DNA from: Methylobacteriaceae bacterium | GTDB taxonomy: Bacteria; Pseudomonadota; Alphaproteobacteria; Rhizobiales; Beijerinckiaceae | NCBI GenBank assembly: GCA_031272615.1 | Contig: JAISTL010000059.1 | Location: 1-19,979 of the forward strand | Direction: 5' to 3' | DNA: 19,979 nucleotides | In this document: positions 1 through 7,418 of the stretch, in pieces | How the letters are laid out: the number at the start of each line of letters is the position of its first letter | Numbering within the stretch: the stretch's first letter is position 1 | The notes under the pieces: generated by a model | The model's input: the letters and a program-made list of their open reading frames with translations, nothing else | Told to the model about the DNA's origin: nothing | The model's database searches: none | Translations under genes and position numbers: made by a program

Positions 1-515
1 GCCTTGATATCGAAGTTCGGATCCATCACCTCCTCCGGGTAACCGCCCGGGTATTCGCTGAAGTCGATAATTCTCTTGCGTCCGCCCAACCGGAAGAAGA
101 TCTCGTCCGGCGCCTCCCACGGCACATCGCCGTATTCATCTATGACTGTCTGCTCCACATCGCGATAGTGCTCAAGATTGGAAATATCATTGAAATCCTC
201 ACTGGAAGGAAAGCGGTTGGAATGATAAAGCCCGGCGTTCCAGCGTTCGACGATGATGCGGCACAGGGTGAAGGCCTGGTCATTGCCCGCCTCCTCCTGT
301 GAGGAATACACCAGGAACTCTTCGGGAATGGCCCGCAAAAACAACATTTGCGCGGTCGAGCGGTCACATTCCGCCTGCGATGCAATCCACATCAACGGTT
401 TCAGGTCGTAGTCCCAATTATACGTGTAGGCAACCTCGTGCCACTCGACGGGGCCTTTCTTTTTCAACCACTGTATCAAGCGGTTCATATAAAAGGATGC
501 ATAGGGGTCGGACAT
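1..515 (-). CDS. DUF4274-like protein, C-terminus cut by window edge
   Basis: An open reading frame on the minus strand starts at the ATG at 515 and runs off the left edge without a stop (171 complete codons visible). Residues about 25-65 contain the pattern WHEVAYTYNWD...PLMWIASQAECDRSTAQMLF. This matches my memory of DUF4274, in which an 'NW' segment is followed by a Cys-Asp-x-x-Thr-Ala helix. The family has no known activity. The rest is acidic, with repeated Asp/Glu and aromatic residues, and shows no signal peptide or membrane segment, so it is probably cytoplasmic. The start lacks a clear Shine-Dalgarno sequence; an internal ATG at 487 is the alternative. It lies downstream of the ilv operon on the same strand, with a 103-bp gap and a perfect inverted repeat 26-43 bases before the start. 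Family assignment is by eye only. Confidence 0.7.
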   Translation of the reverse strand, partial: MSDPYASFYMNRLIQWLKKKGPVEWHEVAYTYNWDYDLKPLMWIASQAECDRSTAQMLFLRAIPEEFLVYSSQEEAGNDQAFTLCRIIVERWNAGLYHSNRFPSSEDFNDISNLEHYRDVEQTVIDEYGDVPWEAPDEIFFRLGGRKRIIDFSEYPGGYPEEVMDPNFDIK

Positions 516-540
516 TAGGCGCCGGAGACTAGGGACAAGG

Positions 541-558
541 ATAACCGTTATCGGTTAT
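541..558. repeat. Perfect inverted repeat upstream of the DUF4274-like gene
   Basis: Arms ATAACCG and CGGTTAT flank a 4-base centre (TTAT). It lies in the 103-bp gap between ilvN and the DUF4274-like gene, 26-43 bases before that gene's start. There is no T run on either side, so a simple intrinsic terminator is unlikely. An operator or a short mRNA hairpin are both possible. Confidence 0.4.
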
Positions 559-618
559 AAGCTTGATAGCGTCAAATTTCCAGCACCTTAATCCAACAGG
601 GTTACCAACGGGGCAACG

Positions 619-1152
619 CTAGACCGCCCCCGCTCCCCTCGTTGTGGCGGCGCTGCCGGTGCGGCAGACATCCACCAGGCCGACGGTCGCCATGACATTG
701 ATGAACCGTTCAATGGCGTCACTGCCGGCGGCAAGTTCAAAGACGAAGGAATTGAGCGTTGCGTCCAGCGTGCGCGCGCCGAAGGCCTGGGCAAGGCGCA
801 GGGCCTCCTGGCGGGCCTCGCCGGTTCCCGCCACCTTCACCAGGCAGAGCTCCCGTTCGACGAACAGGCCTTCCAGGGTGAGATCAATCACCCGGTGCAC
901 CGGCACGAGGCGATTCAACTGGCTGCGGATTTGCGCCACCGTGGACGATGTGCCCCTAGTGACGATGGTCAGACGGGAAATGTGGCTGTCATGCTGGGTT
1001 TCGGTGACGGTGAGGCTTTCAATGTTGTAGCCGCGCCCTGAAAACAGACTGGCGACGCGGGCCAGCACTCCCGGTTCGTTGTCGACGATGACCGAGAGGA
1101 TGTGGCGCTCGATGGGTTCCTGGACGGATTGGCCGGAAGCGAGGGTGTTCAT
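619..1152 (-). CDS. ilvN: Acetolactate synthase small (regulatory) subunit
   Basis: Regulatory subunit of acetohydroxyacid synthase (also called ilvH), which binds the large subunit and confers valine feedback inhibition in isoleucine/valine/leucine synthesis. The protein has 177 residues, usual for the family. An N-terminal ACT domain is visible at about 16-85, starting RHILSVIVDNEPGVLARVASLF with the family's GRGYNIESLTV segment. The second half (about 95-165) is the small-subunit C-terminal domain. The ATG at 1152 follows an AGGA about 9 bases upstream. The C-terminal tail after residue 165 is rich in Ala, Thr and Gly and looks unstructured. It lies 84 bp downstream of the large subunit gene on the same strand with a strong hairpin between them. 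The two are surely co-transcribed from the attenuated promoter near 3200. Confidence 0.95.
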   Translation of the reverse strand: MNTLASGQSVQEPIERHILSVIVDNEPGVLARVASLFSGRGYNIESLTVTETQHDSHISRLTIVTRGTSSTVAQIRSQLNRLVPVHRVIDLTLEGLFVERELCLVKVAGTGEARQEALRLAQAFGARTLDATLNSFVFELAAGSDAIERFINVMATVGLVDVCRTGSAATTRGAGAV

Positions 1153-1197
1153 GTGGAATATCCTGTTGGGTTTGAACTGTGAATGGAATGAACCGGA

Positions 1198-1222
1198 CCC
1201 GCCGGAAGGTCGTTCCGGCGGG
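1198..1222 (-). other. Strong 10-bp hairpin between ilvB and ilvN
   Basis: On the transcript, CCCGCCGGAA pairs with TTCCGGCGGG around a 5-base loop (CGACC), a perfect GC-rich stem. No U run follows, so it should not terminate efficiently. It sits between the large-subunit stop and the small-subunit start and could tune subunit ratio through RNA stability or processing. The structure is seen; the role is inferred. Confidence 0.55.
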
Positions 1223-1236
1223 AGAGCGGCGCCGGA

Positions 1237-2994
1237 CTAGACCAGCGCCCGACCCTTTTCATCGATGACCGAACCGATATCCTCGGTGGAGTCGTTCAAC
1301 AGCATGTCGTTGTGGGCCTTTCCCGACGGAATCATCGGCAGGCAGTTCTCCAGCTTCTCGACAATGCAATCCAGAATGACAACGCCGGGCGTGTTCAGCA
1401 TTTTTTCGATGGCCCCGTCCAGGTCCTCCGGCTTGGTGCAGCGGATGCCGGTGGCGCCGTAGGCTTCGGCCAGCTTGATGAAGTCCGGCATGGCCGCCGT
1501 ATGACTGTGGGAGAAGCGTCCGCCGTGCAGCAGCTCCTGCCACTGGCGCACCATGCCGAGATACTCGTTGTTGAGAATGAAGATTTTCACCGGCAGATTG
1601 TGCTGCGCCGCTGTCGCCAGCTCCTGGATGTTCATCTGGATGGAGCCGTCTCCGGCGATGTCGATGACCAGCGACTCGGGATGGGCCGTCTGCACGCCGA
1701 TGGCCGACGGAAACCCGTAGCCCATGGTGCCGAGGCCGCCGGAGGTCATCAGGCGGTTCGGCTCCCTGAACTTGTAGAACTGCGCCGCCCACATCTGATG
1801 CTGACCCACTTCGGTGGTGATGTAGGTATCGCGGTCTTTCGTCGCGGCATAAAGCCGCTCGATGGCGTATTGCGGCTTGATGAATTCGGTTGACGGCTTG
1901 TAGGCGAGGGAGTTGCGCGCGCGCCATCCGTTGATTTGCTTCCACCACGCTTTCAGCGACGGATTGGCGGTTTTGCCGCCGCCCGTCCATGCCGCCAGCA
2001 TATCTTCCAGCACGCTGCCGCAATCACCGATAATGGCCAGGTCCACCGGCACGATCTTGTTGATGGACGAGGGGTCGATGTCGATATGGATGATGCGGGC
2101 CGTCGGCGCGAAGGCGTCCAGCCGCCCGGTGACGCGGTCGTCGAACCGCGCGCCCACCGCAACGATGAGGTCGGAATCGTGCATGGTGAGGTTGGCTTCA
2201 TAGGTGCCGTGCATGCCCAGCATGCCGAGAAAGGCGTCGTCATCGCCGGGATAGGCGCCCAGGCCCATCAACGTTGACGTGATGGGGAACCCGGTGGCCT
2301 TGACCAGGGCGCGCAGGGTTTCCGAAGCCTTGGGGCCGGAATTGATGACGCCGCCGCCTGTGTACAGCACCGGCCGGGCCGCCGCCGCCATCATGTCCAC
2401 CGCCTTGCGGATACGTTCCGGGTCTCCCTTGACACCCGGCCGATAGGTCTTGTGGCTGGAGTTCTCGGGTTTGTAGTAGGTTCCGGTGGCGAACTGGACA
2501 TCCTTGGGCAGGTCCACCACCACCGGGCCGGGCCGGCCGCTGGAAGCGATGTAGAACGCCTCGTGCATGATGCGCGGCAGATCGGCGACATTCTTCACCA
2601 GGTAGTTGTGCTTGGTGCAGTTGCGGGTGATGCCGACGGTATCGCATTCCTGGAAGGCGTCGGTTCCGATGAGCTGGGTCGGCACCTGCCCGGTGAGACA
2701 CACCAGAGGAATCGAGTCGGCAAAGGCATCCGCCAACCCCGTCACGGCATTGGTCGAACCCGGGCCGGAGGTCACCAGCACAACGCCGACCTTGCCGGTG
2801 GAACGGGCATAACCTTCGGCGGCGTGCGCCGCGCCCTGTTCATGGCGCACCAGGATGTGCTGAATGACATCCTGCTGAAAAATAACGTCATACAACGGAA
2901 GTACCGAGCCGCCGGGGTACCCGAATATATGTTTCACTCCTTGATCCTGCAAGGCGCGGATCACCATTTCAGCTCCGGTCATAGTTTCGCTCAT
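1237..2994 (-). CDS. ilvB: Acetolactate synthase large (catalytic) subunit
   Basis: Thiamine-diphosphate enzyme (also named ilvI) that condenses two pyruvates, or pyruvate with 2-oxobutyrate, in the first common step of branched-chain amino acid synthesis. The start chosen is the ATG at 2994, giving MSETMTGAEMVIRAL and 585 residues, because AGGGG lies 9 bases upstream. The longer reading from 3036 adds 14 residues with no family match. Visible motifs are the N-terminal GYPGGSVLPLYD, the catalytic glutamate in RHEQGAAHAAEGYAR (E52), the FAD-binding middle domain with GARFDDRVTGR, and the ThDP/Mg motif GDGSIQMN (448 onward) ending in NN at 475-476. It is cotranscribed with ilvN. Expression should be set by the leader peptide and terminator immediately upstream. 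Confidence 0.97.
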   Translation of the reverse strand: MSETMTGAEMVIRALQDQGVKHIFGYPGGSVLPLYDVIFQQDVIQHILVRHEQGAAHAAEGYARSTGKVGVVLVTSGPGSTNAVTGLADAFADSIPLVCLTGQVPTQLIGTDAFQECDTVGITRNCTKHNYLVKNVADLPRIMHEAFYIASSGRPGPVVVDLPKDVQFATGTYYKPENSSHKTYRPGVKGDPERIRKAVDMMAAAARPVLYTGGGVINSGPKASETLRALVKATGFPITSTLMGLGAYPGDDDAFLGMLGMHGTYEANLTMHDSDLIVAVGARFDDRVTGRLDAFAPTARIIHIDIDPSSINKIVPVDLAIIGDCGSVLEDMLAAWTGGGKTANPSLKAWWKQINGWRARNSLAYKPSTEFIKPQYAIERLYAATKDRDTYITTEVGQHQMWAAQFYKFREPNRLMTSGGLGTMGYGFPSAIGVQTAHPESLVIDIAGDGSIQMNIQELATAAQHNLPVKIFILNNEYLGMVRQWQELLHGGRFSHSHTAAMPDFIKLAEAYGATGIRCTKPEDLDGAIEKMLNTPGVVILDCIVEKLENCLPMIPSGKAHNDMLLNDSTEDIGSVIDEKGRALV

Positions 2995-3060
2995 GGTATT
3001 TCCCCTGATCTGCGATAATTGTTTCAATAAATGCACGACTGTTCGGGCACGGTGTTTCAG

Positions 3061-3092
3061 GCAATAAAAAAGGCCCCGGAACTTTAGGGCCT
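3061..3092 (-). terminator. Attenuator terminator of the ilv leader
   Basis: On the transcript AGGCCC (3092-3087) pairs with GGGCCT (3076-3071) and a run of six T follows directly. This intrinsic terminator lies about 70 bases before ilvB and 29 bases after the leader peptide stop, the right place for attenuation. The 5' UTR continues through it to the ilvB start, so it can only make sense as a conditional terminator. Confidence 0.85.
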
Positions 3093-3096
3093 GTGC

Positions 3097-3145
3097 GACG
3101 TCACCAACGGACCGTGCGGGTTATTCCCGCTCCGCCAATGACGTC
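3097..3145 (-). promoter_or_regulatory. ilv leader long hairpin (1:2-type stem)
   Basis: In RNA the segment 3145-3131 (GACGUCAUUGGCGGA) can pair along all 15 bases with 3111-3097 (UCCGUUGGUGACGUC), using four consecutive G-U pairs. Inside it, GCGGG and CCCGC (3130-3126 with 3120-3116) form a second hairpin whose loop holds the leader stop codon. The left arm overlaps the second half of the leader peptide, so a ribosome stalled on the branched-chain codons would open it. I could not identify a convincing antiterminator pairing by eye. Confidence 0.7.
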
Positions 3146-3174
3146 CAACGTACAATAATAAGATAACTGCGCAT
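3121..3174 (-). CDS. ilv operon leader peptide (attenuator)
   Basis: A 17-residue ORF, MRSYLIIVRWTSLAERE, ends in TAA between the promoter and the attenuator terminator of ilvB. Residues 5-8 are Leu-Ile-Ile-Val in a row (CTT ATT ATT GTA), the three amino acids made by the pathway, with another Leu at 13. That is the hallmark of translation-coupled attenuation: with scarce charged tRNA the ribosome stalls on these codons and terminator formation is prevented. The stop codon lies in the loop of a hairpin, and the coding sequence forms the left arm of the long leader stem. The Shine-Dalgarno is weak (GGGAAACGG region upstream). It is too short for most gene callers. The peptide itself is not expected to have a function. 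Confidence 0.82.
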   Translation of the reverse strand: MRSYLIIVRWTSLAERE

Positions 3175-3205
3175 GAAAGCCGTTTCCCGAAATAATCGTG
3201 CTGAC

Positions 3206-3234
3206 TGACTACAGAACAAACGGAACTCTGTCAA
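3206..3234 (-). promoter_or_regulatory. Probable ilv promoter
   Basis: A perfect -35 TTGACA (3234-3229) preceded by C is followed, 17 bases on, by a weak -10 TAGTCA (3211-3206). The predicted start near 3199 gives a short 25-base lead to the leader peptide ATG. The strong -35 with a poor -10 is common in alphaproteobacteria. Confidence 0.5.
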
Positions 3235-3349
3235 GCCGTATCCTCATGAATCGCCAAAAAAAGTCATATCCCGCGGAGCGCGCTTCAAAATCCGTGAGTT
3301 GCCGGGCGGGTACCGGGCGTCATCATCGGGCTTCGCTGCTGCCTGTGCG

Positions 3350-4132
3350 TCACTGCGCGGCGGCGAGCCGCTTCACGCGGCGCAGGCGGCGTTGGGTGAA
3401 CGGACAGACATGGAAACACACGCCGCAGATGGCGGTGTTGACGCCGAAGGCGCTGAGCGAGAGCTGCCGCGCCTTGGTCTGGCATTTCACCGGGTCCATC
3501 AGCGTGTCGCGGGGGCGCCCCGGGGCCCAGTGGTTTCCGAGGATGGTCTCAGCCGGGCATTCGTCGGCACAGGCGTTGCATGTTCCGCACCGGGAGGCGG
3601 TGACGGGGGTTCCGTAGGGCAGCGGCGCGTCCGTCATCACGGAAATCAGCCGGAAGGCCGAGCCGTACTCCTTGTTGACCAGCAGCGCGTTTTTGCCGAT
3701 CCAGCCGAGGCCCGCCATGGTGGCGACGGTTTTGTGCGGCAGCGGAGTCGAAAACACGTTCTCATCGTAATTGGGAATGGTGGACACCTGGGCAAAGGCG
3801 GCAAAACCGCGTTGGCGCAACAGGTCCACGCAGTATCCGGCGAGGATGTCCAGGCGTTTGTTGGTGGTGACATAGGCCTCGTAATAGGGGCCGGTGGGGC
3901 CGTGCGTCAGGCCGCCGACAATATCCGGCGGCAGCAGAATCGCCATGGCGACGCCGCTCAACGGCGAGCCGGCGTCGAACGCATGGTCCGGATTGGCCTC
4001 TTTGAGCCTGTTCCGGCAGAAGTCCCGCAGGGGTTCATCGGGATAAGCCGACAAATCGGCAAACCCCACCAGCGCCGCGCCGGCGGCTTTCAGTTGCCCA
4101 CGTAACTCTTCGCCGTCCATGGTCCGGTTCAT
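3350..4132 (-). CDS. QueG-related double [4Fe-4S] cluster protein
   Basis: Iron-sulfur protein related to epoxyqueuosine reductase. The start at 4132 (MNRTMDGEEL, 260 residues) is preceded by GGAGG 9 bases upstream; the reading from 4195 adds 21 unlikely residues. The segment AGLGWIGKNALLVN is the QueG-type signature. Two ferredoxin-type clusters follow: C182-x2-C185-x2-C188-x3-C192-P, then C217 with C236-x2-C239-x3-C243-P, enough for two [4Fe-4S] clusters. At 260 residues it is shorter than QueG (about 350-380) and lacks its C-terminal HEAT-like extension, so true epoxyqueuosine reduction in tRNA is doubtful. Related short proteins are annotated only as double-cluster or reductive-dehalogenase-like proteins. 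No signal peptide, so cytoplasmic. It is a single gene upstream of the ilv promoter on the same strand. Substrate unknown. Confidence 0.82.
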   Translation of the reverse strand: MNRTMDGEELRGQLKAAGAALVGFADLSAYPDEPLRDFCRNRLKEANPDHAFDAGSPLSGVAMAILLPPDIVGGLTHGPTGPYYEAYVTTNKRLDILAGYCVDLLRQRGFAAFAQVSTIPNYDENVFSTPLPHKTVATMAGLGWIGKNALLVNKEYGSAFRLISVMTDAPLPYGTPVTASRCGTCNACADECPAETILGNHWAPGRPRDTLMDPVKCQTKARQLSLSAFGVNTAICGVCFHVCPFTQRRLRRVKRLAAAQ

Positions 4133-4258
4133 GGTTCCAATCCTCCACCCGCGGCCCGCCGCTGAGCCTATGACCGCGTCTCCCGGAATTGTCAATCGTT
4201 TCCGGTTGTCGGCGCCGGACTTGGGCCGCGGCGCCGGACAATCGGTACGGAATCTCTG

Positions 4259-4286
4259 TTTACAATCCCTGCGGCGGTATTATAAA
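4259..4286 (+). promoter_or_regulatory. Possible promoter of the lipoprotein gene
   Basis: TTTACA (4259-4264) and TATAAA (4281-4286) are separated by 16 bases, about 50 bases before the chosen start of the lipoprotein. The gap between the divergent QueG-like gene and this gene must hold a promoter, and this is the best match seen. Confidence 0.45.
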
Positions 4287-4335
4287 GGAGCAAAATACCG
4301 GCGTTATGAAAGTATACAGTAGGAGAGTACAGGCG

Positions 4336-5112
4336 ATGTCAGTGGATGCGAGGTGTTTTCCGGGAGCGCGGAAGTGGTGTTTGGTGGTTGCGGGTGCGGC
4401 GCTGCTTGCCGGCTGCGCGTCGTCCGGGCCGAAAGAATACAAAATGTCTGAACGCGGGAAGCGGCAGGTCACCAAAATCGATGAACAACTGAAGAAGTAC
4501 GGCGCGGTGATCGTGACACGTGTGATCGACCCCCGCGGCGGCTGCGCGATTTCAGAAGTGCGGTTGCGGCCGGTGCGCGACGGAAAAATCGACGATTCGG
4601 TGTTCTATACGGTTGGGGTGACCAATTTCGCGTCGGGCAAACCCCATGTCGAGTCCATGGGAGAATTCGTGAAGAAGAGCGTGACGCTCCAGATCGGCAC
4701 GCTTCTCAAGGATATCGAAATCAGAGACGAAATGACGTCTTTCGAGCCGATTCCCCCGGGCGACTACGCCGTCACCTCGGCCATATGCAACCGCAGCACT
4801 CCCAAACATACCGATATGTCGCGGATCGGCCGCGACATCGTGACGTTCACCAAGACGGAAACCGGATTCAGGGAACCGGTCCCGGGCGCCAATTTCATCC
4901 GCGTGCGGAAAGGCGACGTTCTCGATGCGGGGTTTCTGCAAATCGTCTTCAAGGGCGAGGGAAAGGGGTTCAACACCAAAACCTACGACAGCGGGGAACT
5001 GGTTGCCGTACCGGTGCCGCAGGAGTACAAGGACTATCTGCAAAGCGAAATGCCGGACTTCTACGCCCGGCTGCGCTTCGATGTGTTTACCGGCGGCCGC
5101 TTCAAGGAATGA
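4336..5112 (+). CDS. Putative lipoprotein of unknown function
   Basis: A 258-residue predicted lipoprotein that I do not recognise. The ATG at 4336 is chosen because AGGAG lies 10 bases upstream and the N-terminus is then a normal signal: positive residues (GARKW), a hydrophobic core (LVVAGAALL), and lipobox LAGC with the lipidated Cys at 27. An in-frame ATG at 4306 would add ten residues and lacks a well-placed ribosome site. The mature part (27-258) has mixed charged and hydrophobic residues with no further membrane segment, Cys motif or repeat that I can name. A stretch near the C-terminus ends in FDVFTGGRFKE. The nitrilase gene follows after 27 bp, so the two are probably one operon, but that does not reveal a function. 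Confidence 0.85.
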   Translation: MSVDARCFPGARKWCLVVAGAALLAGCASSGPKEYKMSERGKRQVTKIDEQLKKYGAVIVTRVIDPRGGCAISEVRLRPVRDGKIDDSVFYTVGVTNFASGKPHVESMGEFVKKSVTLQIGTLLKDIEIRDEMTSFEPIPPGDYAVTSAICNRSTPKHTDMSRIGRDIVTFTKTETGFREPVPGANFIRVRKGDVLDAGFLQIVFKGEGKGFNTKTYDSGELVAVPVPQEYKDYLQSEMPDFYARLRFDVFTGGRFKE

Positions 5113-5139
5113 CGCGGCAGAGAGCGAAAGGAACCCACC

Positions 5140-6087
5140 ATGGCCCGTAGCGTAAAGGTTGCGGTTGTGCAGGCGGCGCCCGTCGTCATGAATCGGGATG
5201 CCACCGTCGAGAAATGCCTGTCAATCATTGCCGATCTCGGGCGGCAGGGCGTGGAACTCGCGCTGTTTCCCGAGGTGTTCATTCCGTGTTATCCGCGGGG
5301 CCTGTCCTTCGGAACCTTTGTCGGCAGCCGTTCGCCGGAAGGACGCAGGGAGTTTTTGCGCTACCATGACAACAGCGTCGACGTGCCGGGGGAAACCACC
5401 CGTCTCCTGGGCGAGGCGGCGGCCCAGGCGGGGCTGTATCTCTCCATCGGCGTCACCGAACGCGAGGCCGGCACCCTCTATTGCACGTTGCTGCACTTCG
5501 CCCCCGACGGCACGCTGGCCGGCAAGCACCGCAAGCTGAAACCCACGGCGGCGGAACGCATCATCTGGGGCGAGGGAGACGGCTCGACTCTGCCGGTGGT
5601 CGCGACTCCCTGGGGCAACATGGCGGGGCTCATCTGCTGGGAAAACTACATGCCGCTGGCGCGGGCCGCCCTCTACGGCAAAAACGTCGTGCTCTATCTG
5701 GCGCCCACCGCCGATTCCCGCGACAGCTGGCAGGCCACCCTCCGCCACATCGCCATGGAGGGGCGCTGTTTTGTGCTGGGCTGCAACCAGTTCATGACCA
5801 AGGCGATGTTCCCGGAGGACATCGGCTGCCGCGAAGGCTTTGCCTCTCTGCCCGACGTGATGTGCCCCGGCGGCAGCGCCATTGTCGACCCGCTGGGGAA
5901 TTATGTGGCGGGGCCGGTGTTCGGGCGCGAGGAAACCCTGATTGCCGAGCTGGACATGAGTGCCGTCGCCGCGAGCCGGTTTGATTTTCACGTCACCGGG
6001 CATTATTCGCGGCCGGATGTGTTCCGGCTCGAGGTGGATGAAACCCCTCGCGCCGGAATTCACTACGGGAGAGAAAACAGCGGCTGA
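5140..6087 (+). CDS. Nitrilase (carbon-nitrogen hydrolase family)
   Basis: Nitrilase-superfamily enzyme that hydrolyses a nitrile (R-CN) to carboxylic acid and ammonia through a cysteine thioester. It has 315 residues, near the usual 320-350. The catalytic triad is complete: Glu45 in LFPEVFIPCYPRG, Lys132 in HRKLKPT, and Cys166 in LICWENYMPLAR. The segment PTAAERIIWGEGDGS (135-149) and the Cys-Trp-Glu-Asn context are typical of true nitrilases (branch 1, plant NIT/bacterial aromatic-aliphatic nitrilases) rather than amidases or N-carbamoylases. There is no signal peptide, so cytoplasmic. AAGGA sits 8-10 bases before the ATG. It follows the lipoprotein by 27 bp. The natural substrate cannot be read from the sequence. 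Confidence 0.93.
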   Translation: MARSVKVAVVQAAPVVMNRDATVEKCLSIIADLGRQGVELALFPEVFIPCYPRGLSFGTFVGSRSPEGRREFLRYHDNSVDVPGETTRLLGEAAAQAGLYLSIGVTEREAGTLYCTLLHFAPDGTLAGKHRKLKPTAAERIIWGEGDGSTLPVVATPWGNMAGLICWENYMPLARAALYGKNVVLYLAPTADSRDSWQATLRHIAMEGRCFVLGCNQFMTKAMFPEDIGCREGFASLPDVMCPGGSAIVDPLGNYVAGPVFGREETLIAELDMSAVAASRFDFHVTGHYSRPDVFRLEVDETPRAGIHYGRENSG

Positions 6088-6145
6088 GACGACAGGCGGC
6101 GCGCCGGACGGCCGGTTCGCGGTGCGGGAATCGGCGCCGACACCG

Positions 6146-6174
6146 TTGAATCCGGGGTTGGTCTCGGCTATAAC
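6146..6174 (+). promoter_or_regulatory. Probable promoter of the small membrane protein gene
   Basis: TTGAAT (6146-6151) and TATAAC (6169-6174, five of six matches to the -10 consensus) are spaced by exactly 17 bases. The site lies in the 160-bp gap after the nitrilase and about 75 bases before the GTG start of the next gene. Confidence 0.5.
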
Positions 6175-6247
6175 AAGGGGCAACGCGGCGCATGCTCAGA
6201 GCCGGCGCCTTTATCGGCCGGACGGCCGTGATTCGGGAGATCCGCAG

Positions 6248-6604
6248 GTGGATGGTGAAGAGTCCCACAGCTTCTCGGAAATGATCGCCCTGGCGGCGTT
6301 CTGTTTGCATCCGCTGTTTTATTTTTTCTTTGATGTCCGCGTGGTGCTGTTGAACTTCTTCCTGTTGGTGGCGTTGTATTGTCTCGTGTTCATCGTGTAT
6401 CTGGTGCTTTCGATGCTGCGCACCCGGCAGTTTTACATCGGCACCGAACTGGTCGCCGCGGCGGACCACAAGAAACAGTTCATTCTGCGCATCATCGGAT
6501 GGCTGCTGGTCATCGCGGTGCTGCTGGTGTTTGAATATACGGTGATCACCGACGGCAAGGGTGATATCGTGTTCATCAAGTTGTGGCGGTATCTCTCGGC
6601 ATAG
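6248..6604 (+). CDS. Small inner-membrane protein, three predicted TM segments
   Basis: An unrecognised 118-residue hydrophobic protein. The GTG at 6248 is chosen because GGGAG lies 8 bases upstream. The open frame extends back into the nitrilase gene, but those residues are compositionally unlike a protein and the only ATG in this frame lies inside nitrilase. Three membrane helices are visible: about 12-28 (MIALAAFCLHPLFYFFF), 31-56 (very hydrophobic, ending VLSML) and 78-100 (FILRIIGWLLVIAVLLVF). A charged loop (57-77) lies between the second and third. The short C-terminal tail ends KLWRYLSA. A possible promoter lies just upstream, so it need not be part of the nitrilase operon. It converges with the secreted-protein gene at 6679. 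Confidence 0.72.
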   Translation: MDGEESHSFSEMIALAAFCLHPLFYFFFDVRVVLLNFFLLVALYCLVFIVYLVLSMLRTRQFYIGTELVAAADHKKQFILRIIGWLLVIAVLLVFEYTVITDGKGDIVFIKLWRYLSA

Positions 6605-6678
6605 GGTGTTTCACCAGGCTTCTCCCGCCGGCTTCGAGCGCCATCCGAAGGATTGAAGCATTTCGCGCGAAACGCACG

Positions 6679-7347
6679 CTAATCCGCGAAGTGCAGCGTG
6701 GACGCCAGAGTGTAATCGAAAAGCTGCAGGGAAAAACGCCGCAGCTTCTCCGGATCGGTGGCGCTGCGTTCCAGCCCGAGGGTGAGAATCGTGCCGCATT
6801 CCGGGCGGAACAGGTAATTCTGGTCAGGAACGGTGCCGGGCATGATTTGACATTCGTTGAAGGGCGGCGGCTCGGTTCCGGGTTGCGGCCGTCGCCAATA
6901 ATACCCGGCGTCCCGGCCGCGGTCGTCCTTGTATACGCCTTCGGGCTTGCCGTAGATTTTGCCGAATTCGAGGATATACTGGTCAAGCGGCGGCTGATGG
7001 TCGTCGGCGAACATGCGGCTGTGCCCGACAAAATAAATCAGGCCGCCTTTTTCCGGTGAGCCCTGCATGGACACGTATTCTTCCGCCGTAATGGCGCCCG
7101 ACGCCGGGCATTCGGTTCCGGTGAAATACTCGAAGCGTCTGCCGTCAGGCAACTGCCGGACAAAGTAGGAGTTGGGAAGCACGTTGCAGTGGCGATCGGT
7201 CGCAAACTCCAGGAACTTGGCATAGGTGTCACCGGGTTTTATGCCCTCGACGGTGAGGTCCGTCGTCTGAGCGGAGGCGGGGAAACAAAGCAACGCCAAC
7301 ACGGCGGCAAAAAGACTGGGGGAAGCGGCACAACGAAACCCGAGCAT
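6679..7347 (-). CDS. Secreted/periplasmic protein of unknown function
   Basis: A protein of 222 residues with a clear Sec signal peptide: a hydrophobic core SLFAAVLALLCF and a PASA cleavage site before QTTDLTVEGI, so cleavage is expected near residue 27. The mature domain has four or more Cys residues (in DRHCNVLP, GTECPAS, NECQIMPG, RPECGTIL), consistent with disulfides in the periplasm. I do not recognise the family. The phrase VEGIKPGDTYAKFLEFA resembles the N-terminal 'I.PGMS...' motif of small periplasmic repeats, which is weak evidence. GGAG lies 10 bases before the ATG at 7347 and 7 before an in-frame GTG at 7350, so either may start the protein. It follows the M48 protease gene by 71 bp on the same strand and may share its transcript. 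Confidence 0.8.
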   Translation of the reverse strand: MLGFRCAASPSLFAAVLALLCFPASAQTTDLTVEGIKPGDTYAKFLEFATDRHCNVLPNSYFVRQLPDGRRFEYFTGTECPASGAITAEEYVSMQGSPEKGGLIYFVGHSRMFADDHQPPLDQYILEFGKIYGKPEGVYKDDRGRDAGYYWRRPQPGTEPPPFNECQIMPGTVPDQNYLFRPECGTILTLGLERSATDPEKLRRFSLQLFDYTLASTLHFAD

Positions 7348-7418
7348 CACTGATAATCTCCGAATCTGGCGGGTGGAGCGAGTGGCCGGATGATACCCCG
7401 GAATGGTTCATGTTTGGT

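Noticed and set aside
2452..3018. 188-residue plus-strand ORF opposite ilvB
   Set aside because: Shadow of the ilvB coding sequence; no start signal or recognisable domain.
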